Under the pieces are notes generated by a model. The model was not told where the DNA came from. It saw only the letters and a program-made list of their open reading frames with translations, and did not search any database. 64,000 bases of DNA from Tubulanus polymorphus (Eukaryota > Nemertea > Palaeonemertea > Tubulaniformes > Tubulanidae), in assembly GCF_964204645.1 (NCBI RefSeq), contig NC_134029.1, forward strand, positions 18,556,450-18,620,449, read 5' to 3'. Positions 16,104 to 30,500 of this stretch are shown piece after piece. The translations under genes and the position numbers were made by a program. The first letter of the stretch is position 1. Each line of letters opens with the position of its first letter.

Positions 16104-16345
16104 CTGTACGTAGTGCTACTACTCGTTGCGAAAGACTGTCTACTACAACTACAAGCCAGGGTAGTCATGGGTCATCGGATCTCATATCGGGAACAGGTGC
16201 GTATATCGTAATGATTGATTCGCGCAGCGAAAAAAAATTCTTGTTTATACCCTAAAAAAATCAAATTAACCTGAATTTAACGATGTCTTTCGGTTTAGAT
16301 AATCGTACGGAAGTACCCAAAATTATTCATGTACCTATTGTGTAG
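16104..16345 (+). CDS. Candidate last two coding exons of an unidentified gene
   Basis: A possible exon 16104-16196 follows an acceptor (TTTTGTAACAG) and ends at GGAACAG before GTGCGT. It joins in phase to 16299-16345 after TCGGTTTAG. The joined reading frame is Ser/Thr-rich (LSTTTTSQGSHGSSDLISGT) and then DNRTEVPKIIHVPIV before a TAG. AATAAA motifs at about 16711 and 16926 could end such a transcript. I do not recognise the protein and could not find convincing upstream exons between 12.1 and 16.1 kb, so this may be chance or an alternative 3' end. Confidence 0.22.
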
Positions 16346-17478
16346 GGGTGAGTTTCACACAAAATTCTCGGGTAGGGATTAGAAATCTCTCTAACCAGAA
16401 GGTTTTCGTCGTCTCCTCCGCGCCCGGCAGCGATGCGACGCGCGGATGACCGAACGAAACTCGAGCAAAAAAATGACCAAAAAAAAAACTTGGAGACGAT
16501 CGTGCTGTGTAAAACATAGCAGCTTTCAGACAGAGTTTCAGTTAGCCTTGCGCCGTGTTTCGCCGTGAAAGAAATATGAAAAAAGATTGCCGGCTTACAC
16601 TCGGTGCAAGGTTCGAAAACGGGAATATTTTATGTATTAAAGTAGCTTTGTTTTAAAATCTACGGCATATGTTGACGGCTAAAACGATCGTTCGTTTCGG
16701 TCGTCAGAATAGCAATAAAAACAGGTGCATTTTTTACGGTGCGAGATGGGGGACACTTACTGCTGAATCGTACTAAACGACTACTACTTTAGTATCACTC
16801 TCCGTAATTGTCACACTTATCGCGACGAGAAACCCGGTACTTACTAAAAAATCTGCCCGTCTCGCATCGGATATTTGCGCGTATTGTTTATATTGTTTGT
16901 TACGATGGAGAGTGAGATTATATTAAAATAAACGTGTCTCCAAACAAAATCATTCGATCTTTTTTTCATTCGATTTGGTGTTCTATTCTTTGGTGTTCTA
17001 TTCTATGTTTAACCATGGGCTCTAAAACGGTGACGTCACATATACGAGGAATGTACGGAAAACTGTAGCTCGGATACTATTTTGCCAAGATCAACGGAGG
17101 CATTTTCACGTTCCTTCATTTTTGAGTTCATGGTTTAACAGGTTCAATGATTTTTCCAGAGAAGACTTACTTACTGCCTCTATTGTTTCAACCCGCTTAG
17201 GTCATTTGTTTAACATGGGACGAGTGCAATTTCAATAGTTGTCTTTTCAGGGGCAAAACTGTCATTACTGATTGGCCTGTAGTTCTTGATCAGAGCCTGG
17301 CTCAACTAAGTGACAAGGGAAAACATAACACAGGGGAATAATTTCTCTCATTGGAAAACAAGAGAATTTGATAAAACACTGGGAAATGGTGTCAACGCCT
17401 TTTTCCCTGCTGATTGTGTTGTATCTCTTGTCACATCTTTTCAACAATTTTCGTTTCATGCGAGTTAATTTGAATTCC

Positions 17479-17628
17479 TATAAGAATAGGATTCTTATAG
17501 ACGGTTCCATAGTCAAGACTTAAGACCAAAAGTGGTCTTAAATCTTACGACTGACCTTAAGTTGTTAGATTGGCTATAGAATTAAGTTGGTCTTAGAACG
17601 GTCATAAGTCTAAGCCTTGACTGGAACC
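17479..17628. repeat. Small palindrome plus inverted-repeat MITE
   Basis: TATAAGAAT/ATTCTTATA forms a perfect palindrome at 17479-17499. Next to it, GGTTCCATAGTCAAG (from 17503) is mirrored by CTTGACTGGAACC (to 17628), with inner GACC/GGTC blocks also paired, giving a 126-bp fold-back element. Confidence 0.5.
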
Positions 17629-17787
17629 AGCCCCTGGGCTAGCTAACTACTTGGCTGAGGTAACAACACTGGTCTCTTCTACTGATGTTTATCAGAACAT
17701 GGGGAAAGTTCCGATTTTACCGGGAAAACACAGGGAACGTGGAAGTGGATATATTGTGGTCGCCCTGCATTATATTGCATTGAAATT

Positions 17788-18040
17788 CAGGGCCGTCGGA
17801 ACACTTTTTTGCTTAACAAAAATTTTTTCAAAAGCACGCTGTACCGCGTAGCAGCTCATCGTTCTCTGTGTACTATAGGTGGTTGGCTCACGACTTCTCA
17901 TGCTCCAGTGAACGAGACCGTGAAATGGCCCCAAAGCACATCTCCGGCGATTGAATTTTCAAAATTTTTCTAGGGGAGGACCCCCAGACCACCCTTCAGA
18001 AATAAGCCTCGCCACTGAAAAATTCCTTCCGACGGCTCTG
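17788..18040. mobile_element. hAT-like MITE
   Basis: Left end CAGGGCCGTCGGAA, right end TTCCGACGGCTCTG. The 253-bp length, CAG termini and lack of coding sequence fit a non-autonomous hAT element. An exact 8-bp target duplication is not visible. Confidence 0.5.
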
Positions 18041-18295
18041 AAGTTTGAGATGGGTAAGCTACAGGAAGAGGCAGTCATTAGTCAATCATAACTGTATGTA
18101 ATATCTGCCAATGTTCATCTGTCTAAGATAATGAAGAGGGGTGCAGTAAAATAATCGTTCTTGGGCCTCTCCACAGCATTGGGATACAGATACTTCCAAT
18201 CCAATACACGTACGCAACAGTCCAATAATCAACTAGATTTGAAAGAGAACAATAGGACAACTATGGAATTTCAGTCAAATATATTAATAATTTCA

Positions 18296-18301
18296 TTTAT
18301 T
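18296..18301 (-). promoter_or_regulatory. Likely NFXL1 polyadenylation signal AATAAA
   Basis: AATAAA on the minus strand about 256 nt past the NFXL1 stop. An AATAAA also occurs inside the last codons (LNKT) but is too early to be the main signal. Confidence 0.4.
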
Positions 18302-18556
18302 AAGTAACAGTCAATGATCGATACAATTCCGGAAATTGCATATGAAGCGAAATTACATCGAAGTGAATTATAATTATTGAATTATATATGCCACTAATAA
18401 ATTATTCGACACAATAAAACTACTGGCTTTTCATTAATCACAATATTCCCTAACCTTTTAAAATCAATAGTGAAAACTTAAAATGCAAACCTCTTGTAAG
18501 TTGCGTTCCGATCGTATTTTATAAGTCAAAAAAACCTAAAACCCAGTTATTCGTCG

Positions 18557-21500
18557 TCAAGTTTTATTCAAGATCAAAACGGAGAAAATAATTAATGCAA
18601 CGACCATCAACAATACCCATATATATCGCTTATATTTCGTAAGGAAACTCGGCTCTTCAACGATTTCTTTTTTAGAACGCGATTTCCGTTTCGGACCCGA
18701 ATGAAATTTGCGGTTATACTTTTCTAATTCTTCCTTCTGTTTTCGAACTTCCTCTTCTTTTTTCATTCGCTCGGCCTCCGACGCTTCCTGTAATTGACAA
18801 TAATATTGAGGATATGCAGCGACTTCCACTAGGTGGGCACTTGTGACTTGTTTTTCCCCCGACTATTCCTAGACATACATTGTTTTCCCCGACTTGATCT
18901 GCCAAGAATCCGATCAATTAACACAGTGCGTATGACATAGACGGATACTGTTTGATTATACTTGCGATATAGCAATCTCAACAAATTTCTCTGACTCATC
19001 TCTGACTTGAGGCTTTTTCTTACAAAATTCCCTGACTTTTTTAAAGAAAAGAAAATTCCCCGATTTCCAGGTAAGTGGCCCCAATGTTACACATTTGGAA
19101 TATTTTAGGAGGGGACCCTTCTATAGAATCCGAATGCAATAAGGCCCTCAGTATCAAGATGTATAGTTCAGTTTGCTTAGTGAGAAATCTTTATTGAATT
19201 TATGTAAAAACTAGGACATGGCATCAATTAACTAGGCGTCCAGAGACACCATTGCCAAGTGGGCTAAAAACTGGAAATCTAGAAACAGATTTTGCATTCA
19301 TGTGTTTTGATGTATATTCGCCCACCATCGCAAGACGCATACAGAAACAAATATACAGCGCCACTCGTGATAAAAGTAGTAATTGTACCACATGCCATTC
19401 AAATAGCTGACAATTTTGATCAGTTATGTGATTCGCTCATTGGCGTTTTACAATAAGCAGGGTTACTTAGCTTAGTATAAAACAACATGTATGAGTCGTG
19501 CATGAAAATATCTGTTGAAAAGGAACATTTTGATTGACAATTTGAAGGATTTTGCGTCCGAGATGTAAACGTAACACCGGCGTACCTTTTGCTTTTTCTC
19601 TTTTATTTTCAAGCACGCTGCATCGCAATCGAGATTAGCTTGATGTTTTTGATTCACAACGCAGGCAAAATTTTTCTTCTTGCGTTTACACGGGCAGTGT
19701 CTAGTTACTGACTCGGTGCATTCATTCGCTTTCGAACACGCGCCATCGTGACACGATAAAATGCAGAAATGGCCGCACGACATCTGAAGGCAAAGAAAAC
19801 ATTTGAAAAGTGTTATGAAAGAGTGGACATTTTTAATCTGTTTCATTCATTTTTTACAGTCTTGCAAGTTACACATTTTTATTACATGGGAACATCTGTA
19901 CAAAATTTAAGGGCCCCAAAGATACAAATTCAGTACTAATGTCCTGTTGGGTTCTGTACATACATAGAGCATCAAGAATCTGAAAAATTCAATACACCAG
20001 GTACAGTCAAGTTTGCTTAATTTGTTTCATAGGCATCTACTTTGATTACCCATTTGATTTCTAACTTTTGTCAAGTTCGCTTATCAAAGTTAAAATTTGC
20101 TGATACGAATTAAGTGGACTTTTAATTGCATTTCATTACAAACCTGCCAAAAATATGAGTAAAAACGAACCCAATCATCAACTTACATGTTTAGTGCACT
20201 GTCCCATACAAGATTTCAGCTTGTTCTGTTCAGATTCAGAAGCAGTTATCCATTGATTGCACTCGATGTACAACTGTAAACTGCTGCAGTGACATCTTGT
20301 TTTGATTCGGTGTTCGCACGGCGGACATTGCCCCGGGTGACACGTCAGCAGACATTTATGCTTGCATCCGATTGGTCGCTTTCTGTTGCATTGAGCCTCA
20401 CACATCAAACAGTTTTTTCCTGCCTGTTAAAGAGGATAATAACGAGCGTAAACAAACGATGTCAAAAAGATTCTATATTCCACTTGATCTTCAGCCTACA
20501 ATTACGAAACACACCAGCTCATGAGGTACTATTTACAGGTTTATCGGTAGTACCAGTAACCTGAAGTTATGTATAATCAGTTTTTCAAAATTTTACTTCT
20601 ACCAAGAGGAATAGAAGTAGATTGTAGAATTTACAAGAACAAGGACTCCACAAAGCTGCTGCGGCAAGCAAAGAGCCACAAAGTTAGCTTGTGAACAGAA
20701 TGCTGGATTTCTTCTTTAACTCAATAGATTTTTATAACAAAATTGCACACTTTGAACCCTAAAGATCAATGCTCTGCAGGAGATATTGTCTAAAGACATA
20801 ATTCATAAACGGCTAAAACATGATTTCAGTTGGGCCTAATTGAAAACAAAGTCTGAAATTTTAGTGGTGGCCAACTGGTGGTATGTCCGCATTCCTTAAA
20901 AGAAAGCTGACCCTCTTCAAATGTGATTTCCTCTTGATCCGGGAGAACTTAAATGTCTCCACCAATCGATTGTACCAGGTTCCCATCCAGAGTTATTAGT
21001 GAGAATTTCAGTTCATTAAGCAAATGATTCTCTACCTTTTCATTATCACTGGCCCCTTGTACTTTGTGACACTCATGGGCACACGTATGATTGCCGCATG
21101 GTAATTTGCGACCGCAACTATTTGAACAGGAATATGATCGTGCCTCGCTGCATGGCATATTGATAGTCTGAAATAAACAAAATAATTTTGTTACCGTTAT
21201 TTGAATTTCAAGTACAGTTGAGTCCCGATAAAATTTCCCGTTTCTGAACGCCTAAAATGGAGCTAACATTGAGATCATTTGGGCATTTTGTGACTAAGAT
21301 AAGTTCATTTAAGCGTGTCCCATTACAGGGTTGCTTCTCATTTTACCTCTTACTATCTCACAGGGTGGCCACTTTTATTTGACTTGCATTTTATTTGACA
21401 TGCATGTTGTTCGCTTTTTGCAGGATCATGCAATCTCAACAATTTTCACAGATTTTGCTTTGATTCTAAGCTTTTTTTTTTTTTTTACAAAATTCCTTTG

Positions 21501-24500
21501 ACCATTTTCTGACTTTTATCGAGAAAAGAAAATTCCCCGACCTTTTCCCTGATTTCCAGTAAGTGGCCACACTGTTTCACTAAGATGTCATCACTCCATT
21601 GATTTGACCCGTTTCTCTATAGGGAAGCAAGGATCCTCTTAAAAACTTCATAAGGCTATATGGAGATCGTTCGTGCATTAGATGGCTCATTAGAAACACA
21701 ATTCCAATATTCATTAATGAAATATATATCATAGATATCAAATTCTTGTTGTGAGATTTACATGTAATAAGTCGTAAAAGAATTTTCAATACGTTATACA
21801 TTGTATCATATAAAATGAATATAATTTATGGGTTTAAATTCAAATAATAAGATAACTGACACTGTTAGGCTGTAAGGATTCAAGTTAGCGATTAGGATAT
21901 AAACTAATGGAATTTACCTCGTGATCACCTAAACATGTAACTGGAACTGGCATTTGACATGGTGGACAGGGCTGATCAACCAGTTCGTACCTTATCTCGG
22001 GCGCTGCTTCCCACGGACCGCTGCGTTCCACCTATGTAGAGAATAGATAACAATTCCAACGAAAGAAGTCACTCGGGTCCACTGATATCGATCTCATTAC
22101 TTCAGAGAGCAAAACCCACAGTTGATGATTTAAATGATGTTAAATCATCAACTGTGGGGTTTGCTCCTTAACCCTTTCAGTTCTAATTAATCAATACCCT
22201 GAAGTGCGGGAGAAATTTGCAATTTTTGAAAAGTTCCAGCCCAGTGCATCAAATAACAGGCATCCACTATAATGCGTCTATACACCGCTGTGTGGTGTAT
22301 GATTAGTTACTTTTGTCTAACTGTGTTTGGCAGGTGCTGCCATCTATCATTAGAGATAAAAACTTTTACGAATTGCATCAATACACCGCAGTGGTGTACT
22401 AGCAACGTCAGTCACCGATTTATACACCGTCCTGCAGTGTAGATGCAACTGAAAGGGTTAAGTCTATCATAAATATAATCACATCTTCCTTTGATGAAAT
22501 TTACATGTACTGTTATAAAAGAACATTTGACCGCCCAGTTATTTGCAAAACTGGTAGGAATTTTCTACAATTTGATGAATTGGAAAAAGACCACCTCAAA
22601 ACACATTCCAGACATACTTAAAATCGTTCACTAAATCTTCAATTCCAAACCCTTACATAATGCTATACCAGAACAGGACTATCACACTATCAAATCCTTT
22701 CTATTTTGACTTCCGGTATATGTACCTGGTAACCTTACTATTTCCGCCTAACTCTCGGTCCTGTGCTTACCTTATCGACCACTTTCGTGAATACAGCTAT
22801 ATGACACCGGGCAGGACAAGAATGAGTACAGGTAAGAGATTTCTCACAAACTTGACGACAAGGAGGACAACGCCCAAAATGACATCGATGGGCATCACGA
22901 AATTCATGATTACACACCGAAGCAATTCTGAAATAACAATAGAACTCAGTTTTATCGCTCAGGAATTTTCGCCCCAGGAAACGAGACATCTACCCGCGGT
23001 ACACAGTATCAGAAATTTGGTACATACTATGTATTATGTAATGGGCTATCTGGGTTGGTTTATTACTCAAGGGCCCCAGTTTGACCCTAGCTGAAGGTAT
23101 TAGAGGGTTGGTACCTCCGATTCACAGAAAAACACAGGCAATTTAATTACAGGCTTTGAAGGCAGAACATTAAATTTTGTGGAAGCCGATATAAGAAAAA
23201 ATTTCAGGTTTTCAAATAGAAGGGGCATTATCAACCGGCTTCTTTAAATCTAAGAACATCCTAATTCTTCGGGGACAGTTTTAAAGAAAATGGTTTCAAC
23301 TGTAACACTGGGGTTAACTCTAACTATACGGTAAGTCAAATTAGTTAATTTCGAAGTACGAGTTAAAACCAATCGGTTCTTTTTTTCAAACTTTTTTTTG
23401 TCAGAAAACATTTAATAGTGAATCGTGCACTTTTTTTTTTTAGTCAGAAAACACTTACTAGTGAATCATGCACTTTTTTTTAGTCAGAAAACATTTACTA
23501 GTGAATCATGCAACACAAGTGTTGGTTGACAAGGTTTTCACATTTTTAAAGATACTTACGAGCATTGTTTTGAGCAGCGAGGAGGTTTAGTGATCTTCTC
23601 GCGACCGCACCGTACGACGATCTTCGACGACTTGCAGAAACAACTGACCGTTTCTTTCAACGAACACGGATAACACCGACCTAGAAAACACAGCATCAAA
23701 ATGTCTGGTTATCTCCGGTTTGACTCACTCGAATCAGCTAATACAGTGGACCCTCGTTACAACAACTTCAGAGGATCCAAAAAGATGTTCGTTATATCCA
23801 GTATGAAATTATTGAAATTGTCCTATTTGCAACAAGATTCTAGGTTTGTTATAACTGATAAATCATCATATCGAAGGTGTATTTAACGAGGACCACTGTA
23901 CACCATTTACCAAGTGTTTCATGGATTTTTGTCCATTTCCAATTTGTAGAATGAAGAGGGTTCTAATCTGAATTCGCAAAATGTACTCGACAACAAGGAC
24001 AAGTACACCAGCATATCCAAATCAGTTATTGAAGCACTTAACTAGTAGGCATGCATGAAGAAAGTGTGCTATGGAGTGCACATCCTAAACTTAATAAAAA
24101 TACTAGACGAGATGATAACATGATGCCATTTGTCAATATAGATTAAAATATAACCCCCAGGGAGCTCCTACAAAGAATGTGTCAGTAAAGGAATGGAGAA
24201 TGAATAGAGGACATCACATTTCCGGTGCCCATTTTTTGGAAAAGTGGCCTATTCTGAAGGTACTATGGTCATAGTCACTCATCAGAATTCAAGAGAGTAG
24301 AGGAGCCGACATACCTGTATGACATCGACTGTTGCATTTGTGTTTCTTGCAGCCGAGATTTTTCGCACACGGCTGTTCACACGGTGGACAATTACCGTCG
24401 CAACACTGAAATGAAGACCAAAACTAAAAATGTCTAAAACTCGACTGTGGGTTTCCTTCTCTCAAATGATGAAACACATTTGCAGGGCTTGATTTTGTCA

Positions 24501-27500
24501 GTATCCCGGTATCGCAATGGTACTAGATTTTTTGTCGGGATACTAAACATGGAAATGAAACAAGAAATTTCGTATTTCACCATCAGAAAATGTTTAATTA
24601 AATTCTCTTCTTGATTAGAAACTTAAATCAATGACAAACTGAGATAACAAACTTTGATGTGGGATACTGAAAATAGAGGATCTTGTATCCCAAGAAGTTA
24701 CTCTAGGTATTGTATGTATCAAGCCTTGAATTTCAATGCCCCAATCATTCTTCCAGGTATTTGGGAGCTGGTTGTAATACGGCTACCACATATCTCTTGA
24801 CAATGTCACATTTGTAGAAAATTTTGCAACATATCGTGCATAATGAAATAGATGGTACACAATGAATTACCTTTCGTTTACAAGAATGTCGACCACAATC
24901 CTTAGTTTTAGTACATCTGGTGTCACAAATATAGTCCTTACAACACAACACTTCCTTTTGCCGCGCCCCGCATTTACATCTTTTAGTCACCATTTGCCGA
25001 CACTGTGGTCAAAAACAAGGATCCATCAACCGAATGAAGACACTCAATCAAACGATATGAAAAAGGAAACTTTTCACTTACAGCACCACAAGGTCCAGTG
25101 TGACATCTTTGCGCGCAAGTATGAATTCCGCAATCTAATAGTTTACCACACGTGTCTCCGCAAGTCGGTATATCTTCAGTACAAGGCAGATGTAACTCTA
25201 GAAATGACCGAAAACTATAATTGACGAACTGACCGGTTTATTTTTCTTTCAATCAATCTAGCAAAGCACTACTTACTGGACTTTCCACAGGGACACGACC
25301 TAGCACCGGCTCTCGGACAAGGTCCACAACTTCCAGCGTGACAAGTTTGCTCGCAAATATGATTTCCGCAGCCTAGAACCTTGCCACAAACCTATAAGCA
25401 GAATTTCCATTATTACATGTCACAACTGATTTTGATAAATGGTAATACCAACACTTCAGGAATTATCACCGAAACCTTCTGTCCGATCTGTATCAATATC
25501 ATTTCTCTCAGGGGGTAAGAAACATTCCAGTCGATTGCGGAGCTAAGGAGTCAGAGGCCCAGGTGCAAGGATATAACTGTGGTCCTGGGAGTCCAACATA
25601 CGACTTACGAATACAAGTATCTAACTTACAAATGAAACTACCTAGGCCTGTGAAATCACGGGGAACTATTTTCTGTCTGGGTATACTCGTGTATCGACTA
25701 ACAGCTTGGAAATACCCCCTGAAACAGAATCTTATCGTCCAATCAGGCTTTATGTTGCATTTAGAACCTCACATCAATTATTTTGAATTGAAAATGAACC
25801 ACTACAGCCAGACATTAATCACCACGCTTTCAAAAAATGATCGCAAAGACTAGCGGTGACCATTCGTCAATAACTGTAATACAGTCAACCCCGCATAAGT
25901 CGTAGTCCTCGGGACTGACGATTTTACTACGACTTAAGTGATGTATGAGCAACGTGTATGTCGTATTTTTACGAGTTATCTATAAGTCCTGGTTTTATAC
26001 GAATTCCGCGAATAACCCGTGAAAATACGATATATACGACGCTCAGATTCCAGCATGGTAAGTCATGTTGAGCTGACAGTGCAGATCCTATATCGCTCAA
26101 TCAATCAATTAAAGCCGCCACGTGCATCACACTGTAACTGTCTGACCACTAATTACAATGAGAATATTGTAGCGTATTTTTATCTGCTGCCGGCATAGTA
26201 GGCTACGACTTACGCGATGTATCTTGAATGGAATCAGAAGATTTGGCTTCTAAAATTGATATGACTTACGTGAAAATACGACTTATGAAGTATGAGTTAT
26301 AAACATAATTTCATAAGGTTTAAAGAAGAAGAAAATGGGGACCAAAATAATTATACGAGATATGTGATGATTTGGCTTATTCTTCGATGACGACTTATGC
26401 GGGGTTGACTGTAGCTTTGTTCAGAACCATACCTTGTCACACTGCCAGACCGGAGTAGCGCATGGACGCTGAGCGGTCTGCTGACCGCACTGACACCGCT
26501 GAGTGCTCGTTTTCGAGCACGTTTTACAATCGCCCTCGTGACACGCCTGTTCGCAGCGATGCTGTTTACACGACAGCGTACGCGCGCAAGGTTTACCGCA
26601 CGACCACGATTTCGATCCGCACCGACGAATCTGCGGCTGTTGTTTGTTACAATGACATTTCACCGACACCGTTTTTGGACACGGAGGACAAGGACCTGAA
26701 ACAAGATAAAACCATAATCATGGTGTTAACGTACGAAGCTTTCAAAATTTCAATTTAGGGCTGTTCTACTTTTACACCGTCATCCCGGTCGTAGTTGTAA
26801 AAGACAATCAAAACTGTTTCACTGCTGAAGGTTTGTATATTTCGTCTCAATCACATCTTCACCCGTCAAGGGATTCGAACCCACTATGCTAAAGCTGTTC
26901 GCCGAACCCCTTGACCTCACGAGTCGTTGGAGTCGTTACTAGCCGACCAGAATCCGGTCGTACCAATCACAGCGCTTGTAACAAACGACTTTAGGCTTCT
27001 ATTGGTTTTCCCGTTAAATGGACCAATCAGCGAACGTTTTACTGAACAAGGAAGTATTTCGCAAATCGATATTTGACGTCTTGCGCAACAGTGCTAGTAA
27101 TGAAATCACGCTTCGTGAGACCCGGGAGCATGTGGAAGCGAGTTCGGGAGTGATGCCGGACCCCTGGCAAGCGAGGGTGTCTCAATCAGGGATCTGTGTG
27201 TATATCTGCGCAACTTACCCGGGTGACAGAACAGCATACATTTGTGACCACAATTTGAAGGTAGCAGTTTGCCGCACTGTTGACCACACGAATGCGGTAA
27301 CAACCACGGATCATACTCGGGCTCCTCTACTTTACCACAGTAACACAAATACTTCGTCGGACATTCGATTTGTTTGTATTCCAGGCGACAATTAGGACTG
27401 TAATGAAACGACGGCCATTGGTTCAAGCGTCACAATTTCGCTTAGTTGCTTTCAGTGCTGACTAATAAATACCCTATAGTGCTGGAGGTAATTTGAAAAT

Positions 27501-30500
27501 TTTAAAAAATTCCCCCCTAGTGTGTTGAACAACGGGAATACCACTATAGCGTGTCTACACTGCGGCGCAGTATATCGTTAGTTACTAGTATTTCACCATG
27601 TTTGACAGGTGCTGCCATTTTTCAAGAGAGATAATTACTAATTACATCAATACACCGCAGTGCGGTGTACTAGCAAAAGCTATCACTGATTTATACACCG
27701 CACAGCGTAGACGCACTGAAAGGGTTAAGCAAACAAATTTCATTTCGATTTTGCTTTGGAGACTGAATAAGGCCGAATGATTTTAACAGACCAGACTACC
27801 TGGTATTTCCATTTTAGAAATCTTCCTCACAAATAAGAGCGATCCGACCTTAAAACTTGTCGCTTAATTGACGATGAACTAGAAAATCATTCTGATTTTT
27901 TTGGGGGATTATTTTGATGGTGTTTTTAGGAGTGCTTGAGCTCTAAAAGAGTTGTAATTACTCAGAAATAGGAGTGAAAGTAAGGTCTGTTCTTAACTCT
28001 TGGCCTTTCAGTGTTAGTCCAGGGGATTGAATCTTGGAAGTGGAAGAATCATTGTTAATTTGATGATGACTGTTAGGAATCTTTGAAGTCATTAACAATT
28101 CACGTGTGCATTATCAAAGTTTCCTGATATCTGTAGCACCAATTCAATAGTCGTACACTGATAGGAATTGGCCATTAACTCACCAGTTCCATGGAATATC
28201 GCGGTCGGGAAAGTTTTCATCCGACAATCGAGACTTAGTTTGATAGACGCCGTCTTTAACCCATTTCTGTATGCACGGTATGTGAAACACACAGAAACAT
28301 TGATTACAACACCAAATCTGCAAAACAGAAATCAACAATAAGATCAACTTCAAATGGTCAGCTGTGGGCATAAAAGTGTATAAGATTCAGCTTAAATCCG
28401 AATCTGATAAAACAAATACTGGGTACTTACGGCGTCAGTCTTCCTTATGTTTTCTAAGCAGATCAAACAAACCGACGTATCGGACTTGAAGAAATTGTGC
28501 AAGTATTCGCTCGTTTTTCCGATGTCGCCATCGTCTGAAAGTGTGAGACAAATCATCAGTTATTCACATAAAAATTAGCAACTGAAATATCGATAACACT
28601 GTCAGCAATGACGGACATCAGTAGAGACAAAAACCCATCACCATAAGAAGAACATCATATGGTTCTAACGTTCAGGGCAGAATACATTTGTTCATCTTCG
28701 GAGGCATGTTTGCTTTGTAATAGTATAGTTTTTAGACCAGTCTTACTTCAGTGCTACATATGACCAAAAAGTGCTGGAGAGATAATTGGAAAGTTCCACC
28801 CTAGTATGTTGAATAATGGGCGTACTGCTAACAGTGACTACACTTCGGATACCATACTCTCATCTGGAAAATTTGCGTTTTGAAATGTGCTTCCTTTCTA
28901 TCTAGTCAACACGCGGGACAATCAACTTAGAGGACTTTCTACATCTACATCTACCATAAAAAATAAATAAATTATCGGACTATTTACACGCAGAAAACGA
29001 CCAAAAAAATATAAAAATGGACAAATGATCTTCAACCTTGTAATATAACTATTTCCAAAATTTCGATGTATTAAATTAGACAGCCAGAAAAATTCACCCC
29101 AATCAGTCGCTTGCCGGTTCAGACTGGTTGGAAGATTGTTTGGATGAACTGGAACCGAATTTCCCAATTATGCACTTCGATTTAAACAAAAAATTATGTA
29201 AACTCGACCGCCGATCACACAACTGTATCTGTACTTCGATTTCAGATTTCAAAATCAAACCCCCTGTGTAAGGTTACAGACCCACCACAAGGGACACTCA
29301 ATCAAAAAATCAAACGAAATTTACCAACCAAATAAATAACAGGGACAATCCCTATTTTAAGATAAAAAAAATAGTGCATTTACACTGCCTTACATTGCCA
29401 TGCGGTGTATCGTTAGCTACTGGTATTTCATAAAAGTTTCACAGGTGCTGCCATCTTAAACTATTACATAATATCAATACACCACAATGCAATGTCCTGG
29501 CATGTCGTCGATTTATACACCGCACTGAAAGGGTTAAGACCATAAGAACACCTTGAGACCAAACTAAGATTAACAACCTTTTTTGAACTCAAGTCAAAAC
29601 TGTCACCACAGAATCTACACTTACCAGTAGAGTCGGCAAACGATTTTAAAACTGTCTGTATAGCCTCTTCATTCTTTATTTCATCTTCGCTATCATCTTC
29701 TTCATCGTCTTCATTATCGTCATTGCTATTTTGCTGCTTCAGGAGACGTTGCGCGTTTTCTCGATCTTTAGCTTTGATGTCTTGGAATTTGTCTTGCGCT
29801 CGTTTTGGGGCCATGAAATCTGGTTGAATTTTCAGAAGAATATAGAAATAAAGTTAGAAGTAAAGATTAAAAAAACCAAGCGATATTGATCCACCCTACG
29901 AATTTTACAAAAAATGAAAAGTTTGAACATGTCAAGTTATGAGAATAGTTCACATCTTGAAGCTTATGGTTCAAAGTTAACTAGGGTCTGTTTCATAATT
30001 CACTAAAATCAACGAATCTAAACAGTTTGTTATTGTAATTGGCTGCTTTTGTATAGTGGTGGATCCAGGAAGGGATTTTTATATTAAGCATAGGGCACGT
30101 TTTTACAGCCACTGAAAAAGAGACATTAGCCTGTGTGGCATCACAGCCCCCTACACTTGATAAAATGTTGCATATATAGACTGTTATTCAAGATTTTACT
30201 GACAGAAATCTTATCATAGAATTGTCTATTTACAGATTATGACAGATGATACTCAATACTTTTCCAATCACCACTGTATTCCAAAGTGCCTAGATCCACA
30301 CCTGAACCAATGGTTAATTTGATCATTTACAAGTAAACAAGTTAACCAAGCAGAGTTCAAAGACAAACTTTAAAAGCCATCTCACAAATATACATGTAGA
30401 CCTATCTATTTGTTATTTACCAGTGAAAGATGTCTTTTCTCGACCTGGTGCAGTATTTTGGTTGCTATTATTCTGATTCGTTCTACCTCCTCTTCCCATA

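Larger units (their letters stand above)
16346..18556. other. Intergenic DNA between the 16-kb candidate exons and NFXL1
   Basis: No gene seen. Contains possible 3' untranslated sequence with AATAAA near 16711 and 16926, a short tandem TTGGTGTTCTATTCT repeat at about 16976-17005, an inverted-repeat element at 17503-17628, a hAT-like MITE at 17788-18040, and the NFXL1 3' end. Confidence 0.45.
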
